Of a DNA stretch of 64,000 nt, positions 20,601 through 31,799 are shown one piece after another (position 1 is the stretch's first letter; the number at the start of each line of letters is the position of its first letter). The notes beneath the pieces are model-generated. The model made no database searches. It saw only the letters and a program-made list of their open reading frames with translations, and was not told where the DNA came from. This stretch comes from Solen grandis (taxonomy: Eukaryota; Mollusca; Bivalvia; Adapedonta; Solenidae): contig CM037790.1 in NCBI GenBank assembly GCA_021229015.1, positions 58,049,997 through 58,113,996 of the forward strand, given 5' to 3'. A program made the position numbers and the translations under genes.

Positions 20601-23600
20601 TCAACTTTCTATTACCCGAAGCTCTTTAAAACCTAAAAAAAATTTTCGGCCCATGTTCGAATCTTATTTCAGCACGAACTTGGTTTTTGGAATTTTTTGG
20701 TTTTGCGACAGGATATGCACACCCTTTTTTCAAAATTACCATCAGTGAAAATTTGAGAAAAACCGACATAAAGGCGGCTGTAGAGCGTGAAACCATTTTT
20801 TTTTTTTTTCTATTTTTTGCTGTGAGTCACTGAGTCATGGGTGTTGAAGATGTTTTGTTAAAAACGCAACTTTTTTTTATAACCTGAAAATTTTCCTTAT
20901 TTGAACAACTGGCATCTGTCAAAATCATTGCCCAAAAATGAAAAGAAGAAATGTTTATGAGTACATGAATTATTTTATTTTTCACACCCGATGATGTGAA
21001 AAATTTGCATAAAAAGCAGCAGTGTAAGTTTAACTTTCTATTCTCCTGGTCTTTAATCCTAAAATGAAAATTTTTGGTCCTTTGTTCGAATCTTTTTTCA
21101 GCCACGAACTTCGGTTTTTGGAAATTTTGTTTGTTGACAAGATAAAGCCCCCCTTAGTTTTATGATGTCCATCTGTGAAGATTTGAAGAAAAACCCCCTA
21201 AAAATGACGGGTTAGGCGCGAACACCATTTTTCCCTTTTTTTAGCTGTGATCATGTGACGTCATAGGTGGAAACATTGAAATCAAAATTTCCCCCCGTAC
21301 TAATAAGCAAAAAATTTTTTCGTCCTAGGGATTTAAAAATTAAAAATAAAGGTTTAGTTAGGGAAAAAAAGAATAATAATAAATAGATTTTATTCGTTGA
21401 TACGAAGATAGTTTTGCTAAAAAAAGAAAAATATTTTAAAATTAATTCCCTTTGAAAAAACTAATTTTTAAATTTTTCCCCCTTTTATTTTTTATTATTT
21501 TTTTTCCCCATGGACTTCTTCTAGAATTGCGTCACATGACGTCCAGGGTGCTGAAAATTCTTTTGTTTCAAAAAACGCAAAATTTTCTGTCGTAAATCTG
21601 AAATTTTTTTTTTATTCTGAAAAAATGGCATAGGTCAAAAATCATTGCCCTTAAAAAGAAAATTAAGAAGTATGCTATGACTACATGACGTCTTTTGACG
21701 CAAAGATAAAAAATATGTAGAAATTCTGCAGAACTGCAAACTGTGTAGTTTCAACTTTCTTTTTATCCCGAAGCTCTTTAATCCTAAAAAAGAAATTTTT
21801 GGTCCCATGTTCAAATTTATTTCGCCACAGAAATTCGGTCTTTTTGAAATTTTGGGTTTGTTGACAGGATATGCACACCTTTGTTTCAAGATGTACTTCT
21901 GTGAAAAATTTGAAGAAAATCCGACCATAAATGACGGCTGAGAGCGCGAACCCCTTTTTTCACTATTTTTTGCTTGACGTCAGGGACGTATGGGGGCTGA
22001 AGATGCTTTTTTCAAAAGTGCATACTTTATTTCAAAACTCTGAAATTTTTATTATTCTGAAAACTGGCATCATGTCGAAATTTTTGCCCTAAAAAGAAAA
22101 TAAGAAGTATGCCTACAGTCACATGACGTCATATGACGTCACGACTCAAAAATTTTGTAGAAATCTGCAGAACTCAAAAGTGAAGTTCCAACTTTTTTCA
22201 TCTGAAGCCTTTAATTTCCCAAAAAAAAAATTTTCGGCCTATGTTCGAATCTTTTTTTCAGCCACAGAACTTCGGTCTTTCGGAATTTTGGTTAGCTGAC
22301 AGGTATGGGCCCCTTTAATTAAAATGTCCATTGTAAAAATTTTAAGAAAAAACCGACCATAAATACGGCTTTGAGCGGAACCATTTTTCATTTTTTAGCT
22401 TGAGTCATTGGGGGCTGGGTGCTGAAGATGTTTTTTAAAAAACGAAATACTTTTCTGTCTTTTCTCTGAAATTTTCTTATTGAACAACGGGTCACCGAAA
22501 TCGTTGCTCTAAAATGAAAATTAAGAAAATTGCCTATGACGCACATGGTCTATGCGTCAGGATCAAAAATATTAGAATTTTGCAGAACTGAAACTGGTAA
22601 ATTTCAACTTTTTTCTTTTCAATTTAAGCTCTTTAAACCCAAAAAGAAATTTTTTGGTCCTATGTTCGAATTAATTTCGCCACAGAATTGGCCTTTTTGG
22701 ATTTTTGGGTTTGTGAAGGGAAAAGCACAACCCCTTTGTTTCAAGATGCCCTCTGTGAAAATTTGAAAAAAATACGACCAAAAATGACAGTTGAGCGGAA
22801 AGCCATTTTTCACTATTTTTTGTGTGCGTCATGTGACGTCATGGGTGCTGAAGATGCTTTTATTTTAAAACCCCTTGATGTTCTGTAAAAAACTCTGAAA
22901 TTTTTTTATTATTTTTGAAAAAATGATCATGTCGAAATCATTGCCCTAAAATGAAAAATTAAAGAAGTATGCTTTGGACGTCACATAGTCATCTGGTCAA
23001 GACTAAAAATCCGAGAAATTCTGCAGAACTGCAAACTGTGTTAGTTTCAAAAATTTTTATCTCATCCCGAAGCTTTTAATCCTAAAATGAAATTTTGGTC
23101 CTATGTTCGAATCTTATTTCAGCCACGAACTTTGGTCTTTCGGGAAATTTTTGGGTTTGCTGACGATATGCCCCCTTGTTTCAAAAAGTACCATCTGTAA
23201 AAATTTGAAAAAAATCCACCAAAGCGGCTGTAGAACGCAACCCATTTTTTTACTATTTTTAGTTTGCGTATGTGAGTCAAGGGGTGAAGATGTTTTTGTT
23301 AAAAAAGCGATAAATTACTGTCATAATCTAAAAATTTTCATTATTTAAACAACTGGACATGTCAAAAATTATTGCCAAAAATAAAAAATTAAAGAAGTAT
23401 GCTTATGAACATCCATGAGTTAACGCCCCGGATCAAAATTTTAAATGTAGAAATCTGAAAAAAATGAAAACTGTGAAAAGTTTAAAACTTTCTATCTTAT
23501 CCGAAGCTCTTTTTTACAAAAATGAAATTCGGCCATGTTGGGAATCTTATTTCAGCCCAGTTTCGGTCTTTAAATTTCGGTTAGTGCAGAATATGCACAA

Positions 23601-23700
23601 TGTATTAATTTAAAATTTTTGTGAAATTTTGATAAAAATGGTTTTAACCCAATGTCTGTAGCCCGCGAACAAAACTTTGTAGTATTTTTCAGCTTGCGTA
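17690..23700. repeat. ~428 bp tandem satellite, about 13 copies
   Basis: The landmark 'cgaagctcttta' or a close variant recurs at about 18056, 18488, 18910, 19340, 19770, 20192, 20620, 21048, 21768, 22204, 22627, 23072 and 23503. Spacing is about 420-445 bp, except one ~720 bp step where about 270 bp of unrelated AT-rich text (about 21270-21530) is inserted. Each unit has the same order: 'gaaatcattgccctaaaatg', a CRE-like 'tgacgtca' cluster, 'ctgcagaactgcaaactgtg', 'cgaagctcttta', 'gttcgaatcttatttcagcc', 'cttcggtctttcggaatt', 'gctgtagagcgcgaacacc', 'gctgaagatgctttt'. Copies differ mostly by single-base indels. Confidence 0.93.
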
Positions 23701-24339
23701 AAATTTGCGTCACTAAATTTGAAAAAATGCAGATCGAAAGGGACTCTTTTTAGCTGATCACTGAAACTTTTGAAGACCTATCTAAATTTGTAACCTTTTT
23801 AATTAAAACCCTCAAAGGAGGAAAAAAAGAATAATAAGAAGAAGAATAACTAGATTCTTTTGTTCTGGAAAAAAGAAAGGGCTTTCTGCACTGAAAAAAC
23901 CATGTAAAAACCTGATCATATTACATGTATTTAGTTTTCGAAATCACCATCTTCAAAAATTAAAGAAAATCCGTCCCGAATGACAGCTGTAGAGTGCAAA
24001 CAAAAATAAATAGCAGGGGAAATCTGTGAGTCATATAAATTTTTAAATTTTTAAAAGTTTTTGCATTAAAGAGAATATGTGCTTTGTTTTCTTATGTTTC
24101 ATAATGCTAACTTTTCCAAAAAACCTTTTTTAAGAAAACTACAAAATACTCAATTTCGTGTTTGAAAGGAAAAGAAGTATCACTAGTCCTTTAACTTTAA
24201 AAAGGTATACAAATTCCTTTTCTACGAACTTTCTTTTCTCAATCTTCATTGAAGTTTTTGTTAAATTGAAGGGGAAAAGGCATTAAAATAAATAACTGTT
24301 TCACATTTTACCTTTATTTTACAGAAAAAAAAAAAGAAT

Positions 24340-24560
24340 AATATTTGCGTAAAAGCAAACCCAAAGGAAAAATGTTTTTTTTTTTTTTTTCAGAAATTCT
24401 TACTATATGCACTTCCTTTTTTTGATGTCCGATTTTAAAAACCCGGGTACTTTAAAAAAAGGTCTTCTGAATTAAACATGTATTACCTTATTTTTAAAAA
24501 ATATCTATTTTTAAATATGTAAAGTTATTTCCCCCCAAAAAAAGGAAAAAAATGGGAAAA
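24340..24560. repeat. Isolated copy of the ~363 bp family
   Basis: It shares the blocks 'cttcctttttttgatgtccg', 'ttttaaaaacccgggtac' and 'aaaggtctt' with 25800-26890. The surrounding 23700-24880 is otherwise AT-rich with no gene seen. Confidence 0.5.
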
Positions 24561-24879
24561 AACGTTTTCATGTCAATTTTCCCCTTTCGACAAATAACTT
24601 AATAATTTAGTTGATCAAAAAGATCGCATACATTAAACCGCTTTAAAACATGATAAAATATTGTTTTTTTATGTATTTCAACGGGGAAAAGGTGGCCAAA
24701 AAGATCTCATCTTCGAAAAACTGCTTTCTTCCCTGTACAATTCATTAATAGCTTTGTTGTACTGAAGACATAACCCATCAGATTATTTATTTTTCCGAAT
24801 AAAGAGACCCCTTTTTTTTTTTTCGAAATTTAAAGAAAAATTTGACTTAAAATTTGGCAAAAAACACCACTTTTAAAAA

Positions 24880-25720
24880 ACATAAAAGGGGCTTTACCCC
24901 CTGACTAAATGGCAGATGTCAGCCATTACGAACTTGGCAGAAAGAATATGGTAAAAAACATTTTTTAAAAAGATTAAAGAGTTATTTTCAGAAATGAAGA
25001 TGCTAGAGGCAAAAAAAGTGAAATTTTTTTTTTTTTATTAAAAAAAGGGGGCATAACCCCGCCCAAAATTGACAGATTCTGCCATAATCAAACTTGGCCA
25101 ATATGATTATGGTATAAACATTGTCTTTTAGTTTGAAGATGATTTTTAAGAAATAAAGATCTGTTTGCAAAAAACTAAAAACGGGCATTTTTTAATATTT
25201 AAAGGGCAAATCATGACTTATGGCCGTTACAGACTAAAGAAATTGCCCGAGATTTTTTGGTAAAAAAATTGTTATAAATTTTTAAAAGATGACGCTTAAA
25301 AAATGAAAAATGCTGAGGCAAACAACTATAAAATTAATATTTTAATTTCAAAAGGGGCTAGCCCCGGACCTAAAAAGTTAATTCATAAAATCGAAGTTGG
25401 TCGTGAGATGATGGTAAAAAAACATTGTGTAATGTTTGAAGATGATGCTTAAGAAAAAAAGATCATAGAGTGCAAAGTGACAATGAAAAATTGAAATCTA
25501 ATTTTTTTTTCAATATTAAAAGGGGGCTAACTCCTGATTTAAATAACCCGATATCAGATAATAAAAGTTCCCCAAGATTTTATGGTAATAAGTTTGTTAT
25601 AAAGTTTAAAAATGATTTCTTAAGAAAATGAAGATGCAGAGTAAAAACAAACTAATTGTGACGACGGCGGAGGGGGCGTTTGACGGACGGACGGAGAGAC
25701 GGGACGGACAAAAAAATTTC
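24880..25720. repeat. ~155-165 bp tandem array, five copies, ending in (GACG)n
   Basis: 'aaaggggc' followed by 'taaccc'-like text recurs at about 24889, 25047, 25200, 25355 and 25520. Each unit continues with 'gccataatcgaacttggc', 'gattatggtaaaaacatt' and 'gaagatgatgcttaagaaa'. The array ends at 'ggagggggcgtttgacggac' and a GACG run. A ~160 bp core array is known from the oyster 'pearl' non-autonomous elements; this resembles them in form only. Confidence 0.82.
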
Positions 25721-25789
25721 ATCGATTCTTATAGTCATCTTGAGCAATGGCTAAATAGCAAAGAATTTAATATTTTTCTTAAAAAAAAA

Positions 25790-26890
25790 GCAATCAGTGA
25801 TTAGGACAACTGCAGAGGCATGAAAGACGATAAAAGAAACGGTATAAATTATTTTTTATTTTCACAAATTTTCTTTTATAATGCCAATTTTTAAAAAGAA
25901 AGAAGGCCTTTATATTTCCAACATTTCAGGGTTTTTCATGTTTCAACTTTTTTTTTAGGTTCTGAGATTAGAAGTATTTTTCAAGGAAACGGTAAAAAAA
26001 ACGGGAAAAAGATGTTTATGGGGTTTTATTGCCCTTTGAAAAATAACTTTTAATGAAAAGGTCCCATCATTAAAACTGATACATTAGAACCCCATTGCCC
26101 TCACTCTAATAATACTGTTCTTTATTTATTTTTTAAAAAATTAATAGTTTTAGAAAAAAAAAAAATCAAATGATAGGGGCTAACTGCAGAAATGCATGAA
26201 AAAACGGTTTAAATGAATTCTTTTTTCTATTAACTTCCTTTTAGGATATCCGGTCCAATTTTAAAACGCTAGGTACGATTGAAAGCCCCCTTTTAAAATT
26301 TCAAAAATTTTCCCTGTTTATGTTTAACTTTCATTTGGAATGAAAGTTTTTTTTCAAGAAAACGGCATAAAATCGGCAAAACGATTTCATGTCTAGTATT
26401 TCTTTCGACAATAACTTTTATAAAATTTATGTCGATCATTAAAAAATTTCATATCATTAGAACCACTTACTCATCAAAAAAAATTGTTCTTTATGTATTT
26501 AAAAAAAAAATTAGTTCTTCGAAAAAAAGGGAAAAAGTGATCGGGGTTACGCGGGAGTGCATGAAAGAACCGTTTTACTTTGCATTCTTAGTTTACAGTA
26601 AATTTCCCTTTTTAAGTCCAATTTTTAAAAACAGGTACCGTTAGAAAGGTCTTTTCATTTTCCCCCAATTCCTTGCTTCTAATTGTATGTATCTTTAAAA
26701 CACTTTTTACTAGGGGGGTTTAACCGAGCAACGCAAAAATCGGGGGTAAATATGTTCATATCGTTTTGTTTTTCCCTATAATTAATGAATATTGGTCAAT
26801 TTTAAAAAATTTTAAAACCAAAAAGAACGGCCCGGGGATTTTATTTCTCTTATTAAAAAAAAAATCAATAAATTTTGAGTTTAAGTGTAA
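25790..26890. repeat. ~363 bp tandem repeat, three copies
   Basis: The block 'aactgcagaggcatgaaag', or its variants, occurs at about 25808, 26180 and 26550. Each is followed by 'cttccttttaggatgtcc'-like text, 'ggtaccgttgaaaggtctt', 'tccccatttcatgtttcaac'-like text and 'acggcaaaaacgggaaaa'. A better preserved copy is at 30500-30790. Confidence 0.75.
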
Positions 26891-27680
26891 AAAGTGCGCT
26901 TTGGGTTTCAAACACTTTTGTTTTTCTCAATAATAAACTTTTCAAAAGCCCATTTTCAAAAAAATATATCATCTGAAAGGTCTTTTAAACCTACAATTTA
27001 TAGCATAGGTCTCGATAAAAATTTTTCGTTTTTGGATATTAAGGCGAAGAAAAAAAAAAAAAAGATAATTGAATGGACCTTGACCTTAGTATTTTCCCCA
27101 AGCGGAAGGATGATGGGCAATAAGAGCTATGTTGCACTTTTTAGTGAAAATTCATACGACTCATTCTTCTCGAGCGGAAAGAAATCAATAGGACACATTT
27201 TTCGTCCCCAAATTCAATGTTTCTAGCTTATCTGAGGTGTAATACTTCAATCATTTTTGGGCAAAATTCGAAATTGTTCACCCTGATCCTTGATCTTTTC
27301 AAAATATTGTGTTATAACCCCGCAAACAGAATTAATAATACATTCTGTAAAAAAAAACAAGTAAATCGGTCCAGACAGACGGGTGAGAGCCGGGACAACT
27401 TTTGTAGTTTTTTTTAGCCGACGTCGTGAGTCCCCATGAAAAAAAGAAATACGACGATCAAAAGCGCAAAATCATGTGCCTACTTTAAAAATTTTATGCT
27501 GCTGCTTTTTCGGCAACCCGTTTTTTAAATTTAACCTCAAAGGAAAAAAAAGTAGAATAATAATTAAGAAAAAACATAACAAAAAACCATAGGGCTTTCT
27601 GCTTGAGGCAGAAAAAACCCCAATGAAAAAAATAAAAAACCAAAAGGTTTTTCTGCTTTAGGCAGAAAACCTAATAAAAG
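26891..27680. repeat. Composite repeat unit, copy 3, with two end hairpins
   Basis: Same block order as 16480-17540, including 'tgaccttagtattttcccc', 'gtgagagccgggacaac', 'agccgacgtcgtgagtc' and 'aacctcaaaggaaaaaaaagtagaataat'. It ends in 'agggctttctgcttgaggcag' (27593) and a second hairpin (about 27645-27672). The open frames inside are chance frames. Confidence 0.65.
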
Positions 27681-27859
27681 TTTGAAGAAAGGTTATAACA
27701 AAAGGGAAAATGCTTATCGGTCTGGGGGTTTCACCCTTGCCTAAAAAGCACCTCATTCTCTCAAATACGATCGCAAAATTTACCTTTAACACGGGACTCC
27801 CTTTCTGCGTGGGCGTCCGGAAGAACGTCCGGTAACCAAACCAATAACCCCCTTCTTCT

Positions 27860-29090
27860 TTTTCCCTTTAAATTGCTAGATTTTCATATACAAGCCCTTT
27901 CCCAAAAAATGAAAATCTGCCATGTTTGTTGCGGAATCACTTGAAATTTTCAGGATTTTTGCACATTGTGGCTACGGCATTCGTGCAAATTTCAAATTAA
28001 AAAAACCCAATTGCCATTTATATGAATTTTTTAAAAAATTTTTTCTTAAATATATGACGTTATAAAAACACGTGACCAAACAAGTATTCCCTTTCAGTAT
28101 CATCATTTTCCTTTCAGTGTGTTAACCCGAAGAAATCATGAAATTTTGATCAAGTTCATGAAATACAAACGTTTAATTTCGTTAAAGTAAAATTTTCGCC
28201 TTTCGTCATAAAATAACCAATTCAACCCCCATCTTCAAAAAAAAAAATACCTGAAAGGTTTCAAATCACTACAGATTTGCGACAGGTTAGGTAATCTTTT
28301 TTTTTTTGAGTCCCTTGCCGATAAAAACCCCAAAATGCATTGACCCCTTTACCTTTTCGTTTCCGGAAAAGAAGTGACTGAATAAATGAGATCTTGTTGC
28401 ACTTGTGAAAAAATTTTATGCAAAAACGGTCAAATTTAAGGAGTAGGTAAAAAAAACCCCTTTTTTATTAAAAGTTTGTTAAAAACGCGTCATGACGTCA
28501 TTTCGTCTACGAGCAGTCTTTTAGAGCTGTAAGAAATTGATAAGACAATGTTCTGTCCCAAATTTTAAGTTTTAGCTTTAAAATTTAGTGTTCGTAATAT
28601 AAAAAAATTTTCAGCAGGGCCCAAAATTCGAAAAATTGGGTTTAGCCTAGATCTTGGTCTTTTTGATGTTGAAATTATATAATTCCGCACAAAAAAAAGT
28701 CCCAATCCAAATTCTGTGAAAAAAAAATCAAATTGGTTAAGAAATGACGGCTGTAGAGCGCGACAAAATATGTAGCTTTTTTTTCAACCCCGAGGCAGGA
28801 AATCACAGAAGAAAATATATTCGCAATCAAAGCGCCAAGTCACTGTGCATACTGTTAAAATTTTCGTTTTCTGCCTTTTTGGTAACTGTTTAATTTTTAA
28901 AACCCCAAAAGGAAAAAAGTGAATAATAATAATGAGAAAAAACATAACAAACCCCAAAAAGGGTTTTTTTCTTGAGGGGAAAGCCCCAATAAAAAAGTAG
29001 AAACCCCAAAAGGACTTTTGTTAGCGAAAGTCCAATAATAACAAAAAACCCCTAGGACTTTGCTTTTTGGGGAAAGTCCCCAATTACAAA
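27860..29090. repeat. Composite repeat unit, copy 4
   Basis: It repeats the blocks 'caacccccatcttcaaaa', 'ttgaccccttt', 'aattttatgcaaaaacggtc', 'catgacgtcatttcg', 'aaattcgaaaaattgggttt', 'gacggctgtagagcgcgac' and 'aaaaagtgaataataataatg', then enters the hairpin array. About 1.2 kb. Confidence 0.68.
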
Positions 29091-29345
29091 AACAAAGGTC
29101 TTTTGAAAAGGAGAAAGCCCCAATAAGAAAAAGAAGAATAAACAGTACAAATCCAAGAGGACTTTCTGCTAGAGGCAGAAAGCCCTAATAATAAAAAAAA
29201 CATTACAAAAACAATAAGTCTTTCTGCTAGAGGCAGAAAGCCCAAAAAAACATTACAAAAAACAATAGGTCTTTCTGCTAGAGGCAGAAAGCCCTAATAA
29301 ACATAACAAACCCTATACGTTTTCCGCAGGTTTGCGGAAAGCCGT
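28950..29345. repeat. Array of small hairpins spaced ~45-65 bp
   Basis: Eight hairpins in a row: about 28957, 29005, 29047, 29090, 29156, 29219, 29267 and 29313. The best preserved read 'ctttctgctagaggcagaaag', an 8 bp perfect stem (CTTTCTGC/GCAGAAAG) around TAGAG, extended by 'gga'/'ccc'. The last is 'ttttccgcaggtttgcgg' with aaag. Spacers are 'taataataaaaaaaacatt' and 'acaaaaacaat'-like A-rich text. Confidence 0.88.
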
Positions 29346-29496
29346 AACAAAAAAACATTGACCTTTGCGATTTTCCGAGAACGGAATTGACTAAGACAAT
29401 GCGACAATATACAATTTGCTGAATTCTTGTGAAATTTTCATGCGAATTAGTCAAAAACTAAGGAATGCAGCACCAGATATCTCAATGTAGCTTCGT

Positions 29497-29521
29497 GGCA
29501 GCACACACACACACACACACA
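29497..29521. repeat. (AC)n microsatellite
   Basis: About 12 uninterrupted ac dinucleotides. Confidence 0.95.
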
Positions 29522-29599
29522 CAGATATTTTCCATTGAAAGTTTCTAACACGCAATGACATCAAATGCCGTCAATCTTTACAAAACCGATAGGTAATTG

Positions 29600-31330
29600 T
29601 TGAGGCACACATCCTGTTAAAATATGAGCTTATCTGGAAGCTTCGAAACAATTGAATTCATTTTCAGATCCAAAGCTTGGTAATAATTTAAATCCTTTAT
29701 CAGATCCAAAGTTCGAAACTTGGATCAACCATAGAACTGGTCTTTCCAAGTCCGGAAAAAAACGTACTAGTATACGGAAGCGCACATCTACAATATAATG
29801 AATGCATTCTGTGAAATTACATAGAAGAAGTGATGGCTGTAAAAAGCGAACAATATTGGTAGCTAATTTTAACCATGATGTCATATGACGTCACATAAGC
29901 ATTCAAAAGGGACAAAGTCACGTTAATTGCTGTTGAAAATTTCATGATATTGGAAACCTGTTTTAATTTGAACCTCAAATGAAGAAGAATGAATACCAAT
30001 AACTATATTTCGTTTGTCTGAACAAACGATAAGGCTTTCTGCTCTGCAAAAGATATCAAACCTTAAAACATTCATTACATAATTATCTTGCATTACATTT
30101 TTCTTTAAAAATTGAAGAAAATCCATCCAGAATTGAAAGCTGTAAGCACAAAATAATTTGATAGCAGATGCAAATTTTGAACGTCAAATGATGTCATATA
30201 AAAATGGAAATCAATGCAATCAAAGGACACTCAAGAGCTTGCCCCTTGTTACAATTTCATTATGCTGGATCTTCAAGGAACCCTCTTTAAAATGAACCTC
30301 AATAATTCTCAAAATTGGTGTACCACAAGGCTGTAAACTCCCCACCAGTCCTCTTTACATGCAAAAAAAAATGTTCTTTTTCCTACCAAACAGTTTTTTA
30401 CATATATTTTTTTCCTGAATTTTAAAGTGAGCATATGGCATTTGGACAAATCACAACAGCACATTATAACTACAATGTTATAGAAAAAAGCTGGAAAAAA
30501 GCATGGGACCAATTGCAGAGGCATTTGAAAAACCAGTATTCAGATATTCTTTTTTTTATGTAACTTGCTTATATTATGTCTTTAAAAAAAACCTAGGTAC
30601 CATTTGAAAGGTCTTTAGATTCCCAACATTTCAATAGCTTTATGTTTGGAACTATCTTTGAACGGATTTTGAAATATGAACGATCAAACCCAAACAAAAC
30701 GGGAAAACATGCCTATGTCAAATACTTTTTTCTCCACCAACAACTTTGGAATTAATAACCTGATCATTTAAACATACAAAACATTATAAAAGCAATGCAT
30801 CAAGCTAAAATTTAAATACAAATAAATAAACAAGGAATAGTTCTACAAATTAGGTTCATACTCTTATCTACAAAAATCAATTTTGAGATTAAGGCAGCTA
30901 GATTTACTTGGGGTAACATAATTTTCCTTTTTTCTGCCATAACTCAACTGATTTAACCCTGATCTTCAAAATCTAAATGTCATTTGAAAGATCCTTTAAA
31001 GGACACCCATGGTACCTTGATAGAAAATTCATTGTTTTTGAGATATTTAAAGGCAAACGTGAACAATGCAGTTATTTTCTACATAGACAAAAGAAGAAAA
31101 TTAAAACTATCCATGAGAATTTTCTAAAACTTTGCATGAATAACTGCACTGTGCAGGTATGCCTTTAAGGCAATGACATTTATGATTTTCCGGAAACAGA
31201 AGTGACAGTCAACCAGAAGGGCCAGTTGTGCAGATGGACCAATTCTGTACCTTTAGTGTAAATTTATGCAAATCTGTCAAAAAAAAAAAAAGAGCAAGGC
31301 CTGAGAGCTTAAAACCGTTTCATTCTGCCT
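29600..31330. repeat. Diverged composite unit and ~363 bp copy, clean sequence
   Basis: No gene is seen. 29690-29900 carries 'gttcgaaacttggatcaacc', 'tgatggctgtaaaaagcgaac' and 'tatgacgtcac'. 30500-30790 is a copy of the ~363 bp family. 30930-31320 carries 'ttaaccctgatcttcaaaa', 'atttgaaagatc', 'atgattttccggaaacagaag' and 'agcaaggcctgagagct'. Unlike the copies at 12-29 kb these have few homopolymer indels. Confidence 0.6.
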
Positions 31331-31479
31331 AAATTTTGGTTAATGTCATGACGTCAATTACGACAAACATTACAAAAACCACCATAATGTATAAAATAAA
31401 CGTCAGTGTGTATTTGTGGTCAAGATTTTATGATCCTAGCACATCTGTAAGATACTAAAAAACACCTTGATTCGAAAAA

Positions 31480-31760
31480 ATTTATCTGCATTTTGTCCGG
31501 ACCAGCAAATGACCTTTGACCTCAAAGAGTGACCTTGACCTAAAAGCTGCCAACTCTTGCATGCAGCACTCCGCCTCATTGACATTAACATAACTGTCAA
31601 GTTATTTGAACATCCAGTGATCCATGTCTGAACAATCAAATTCAGCTCTGTGGCCTTTGACCTTGACATCTGAGCTTGGAACCTAATTCTTTGTGCATGA
31701 CACTTCAGCGCATTGAGATACATATTATTGCCAAGTTATTAGGAAATCCTGCTAACCAAA
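31480..31760. repeat. Dispersed repeat with 'tgacctttgacct' motifs
   Basis: The text 'tgacctttgacctcaaagag' followed by 'tgaccttgacct' and later 'cctttgaccttgacatctg' is typical of a family of bivalve dispersed repeats. The minus-strand open frame across it (31436-31723) is not convincingly coding. Confidence 0.45.
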
Positions 31761-31799
31761 GTTTTTCACTGTATACATTTAAAAAAAAGGAGATAAATT

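Noticed and set aside
26894..27226. Plus-strand open frame of 110 codons
   Set aside because: It lies in the composite repeat and its translation has poly-Lys runs from A tracts. No counterpart frame is kept in the other copies.
29150..29345. Repeats with regular spacing that look like a CRISPR array
   Set aside because: The repeats are short hairpins with A-rich, mutually similar spacers. The genome is eukaryotic and no cas gene is present.
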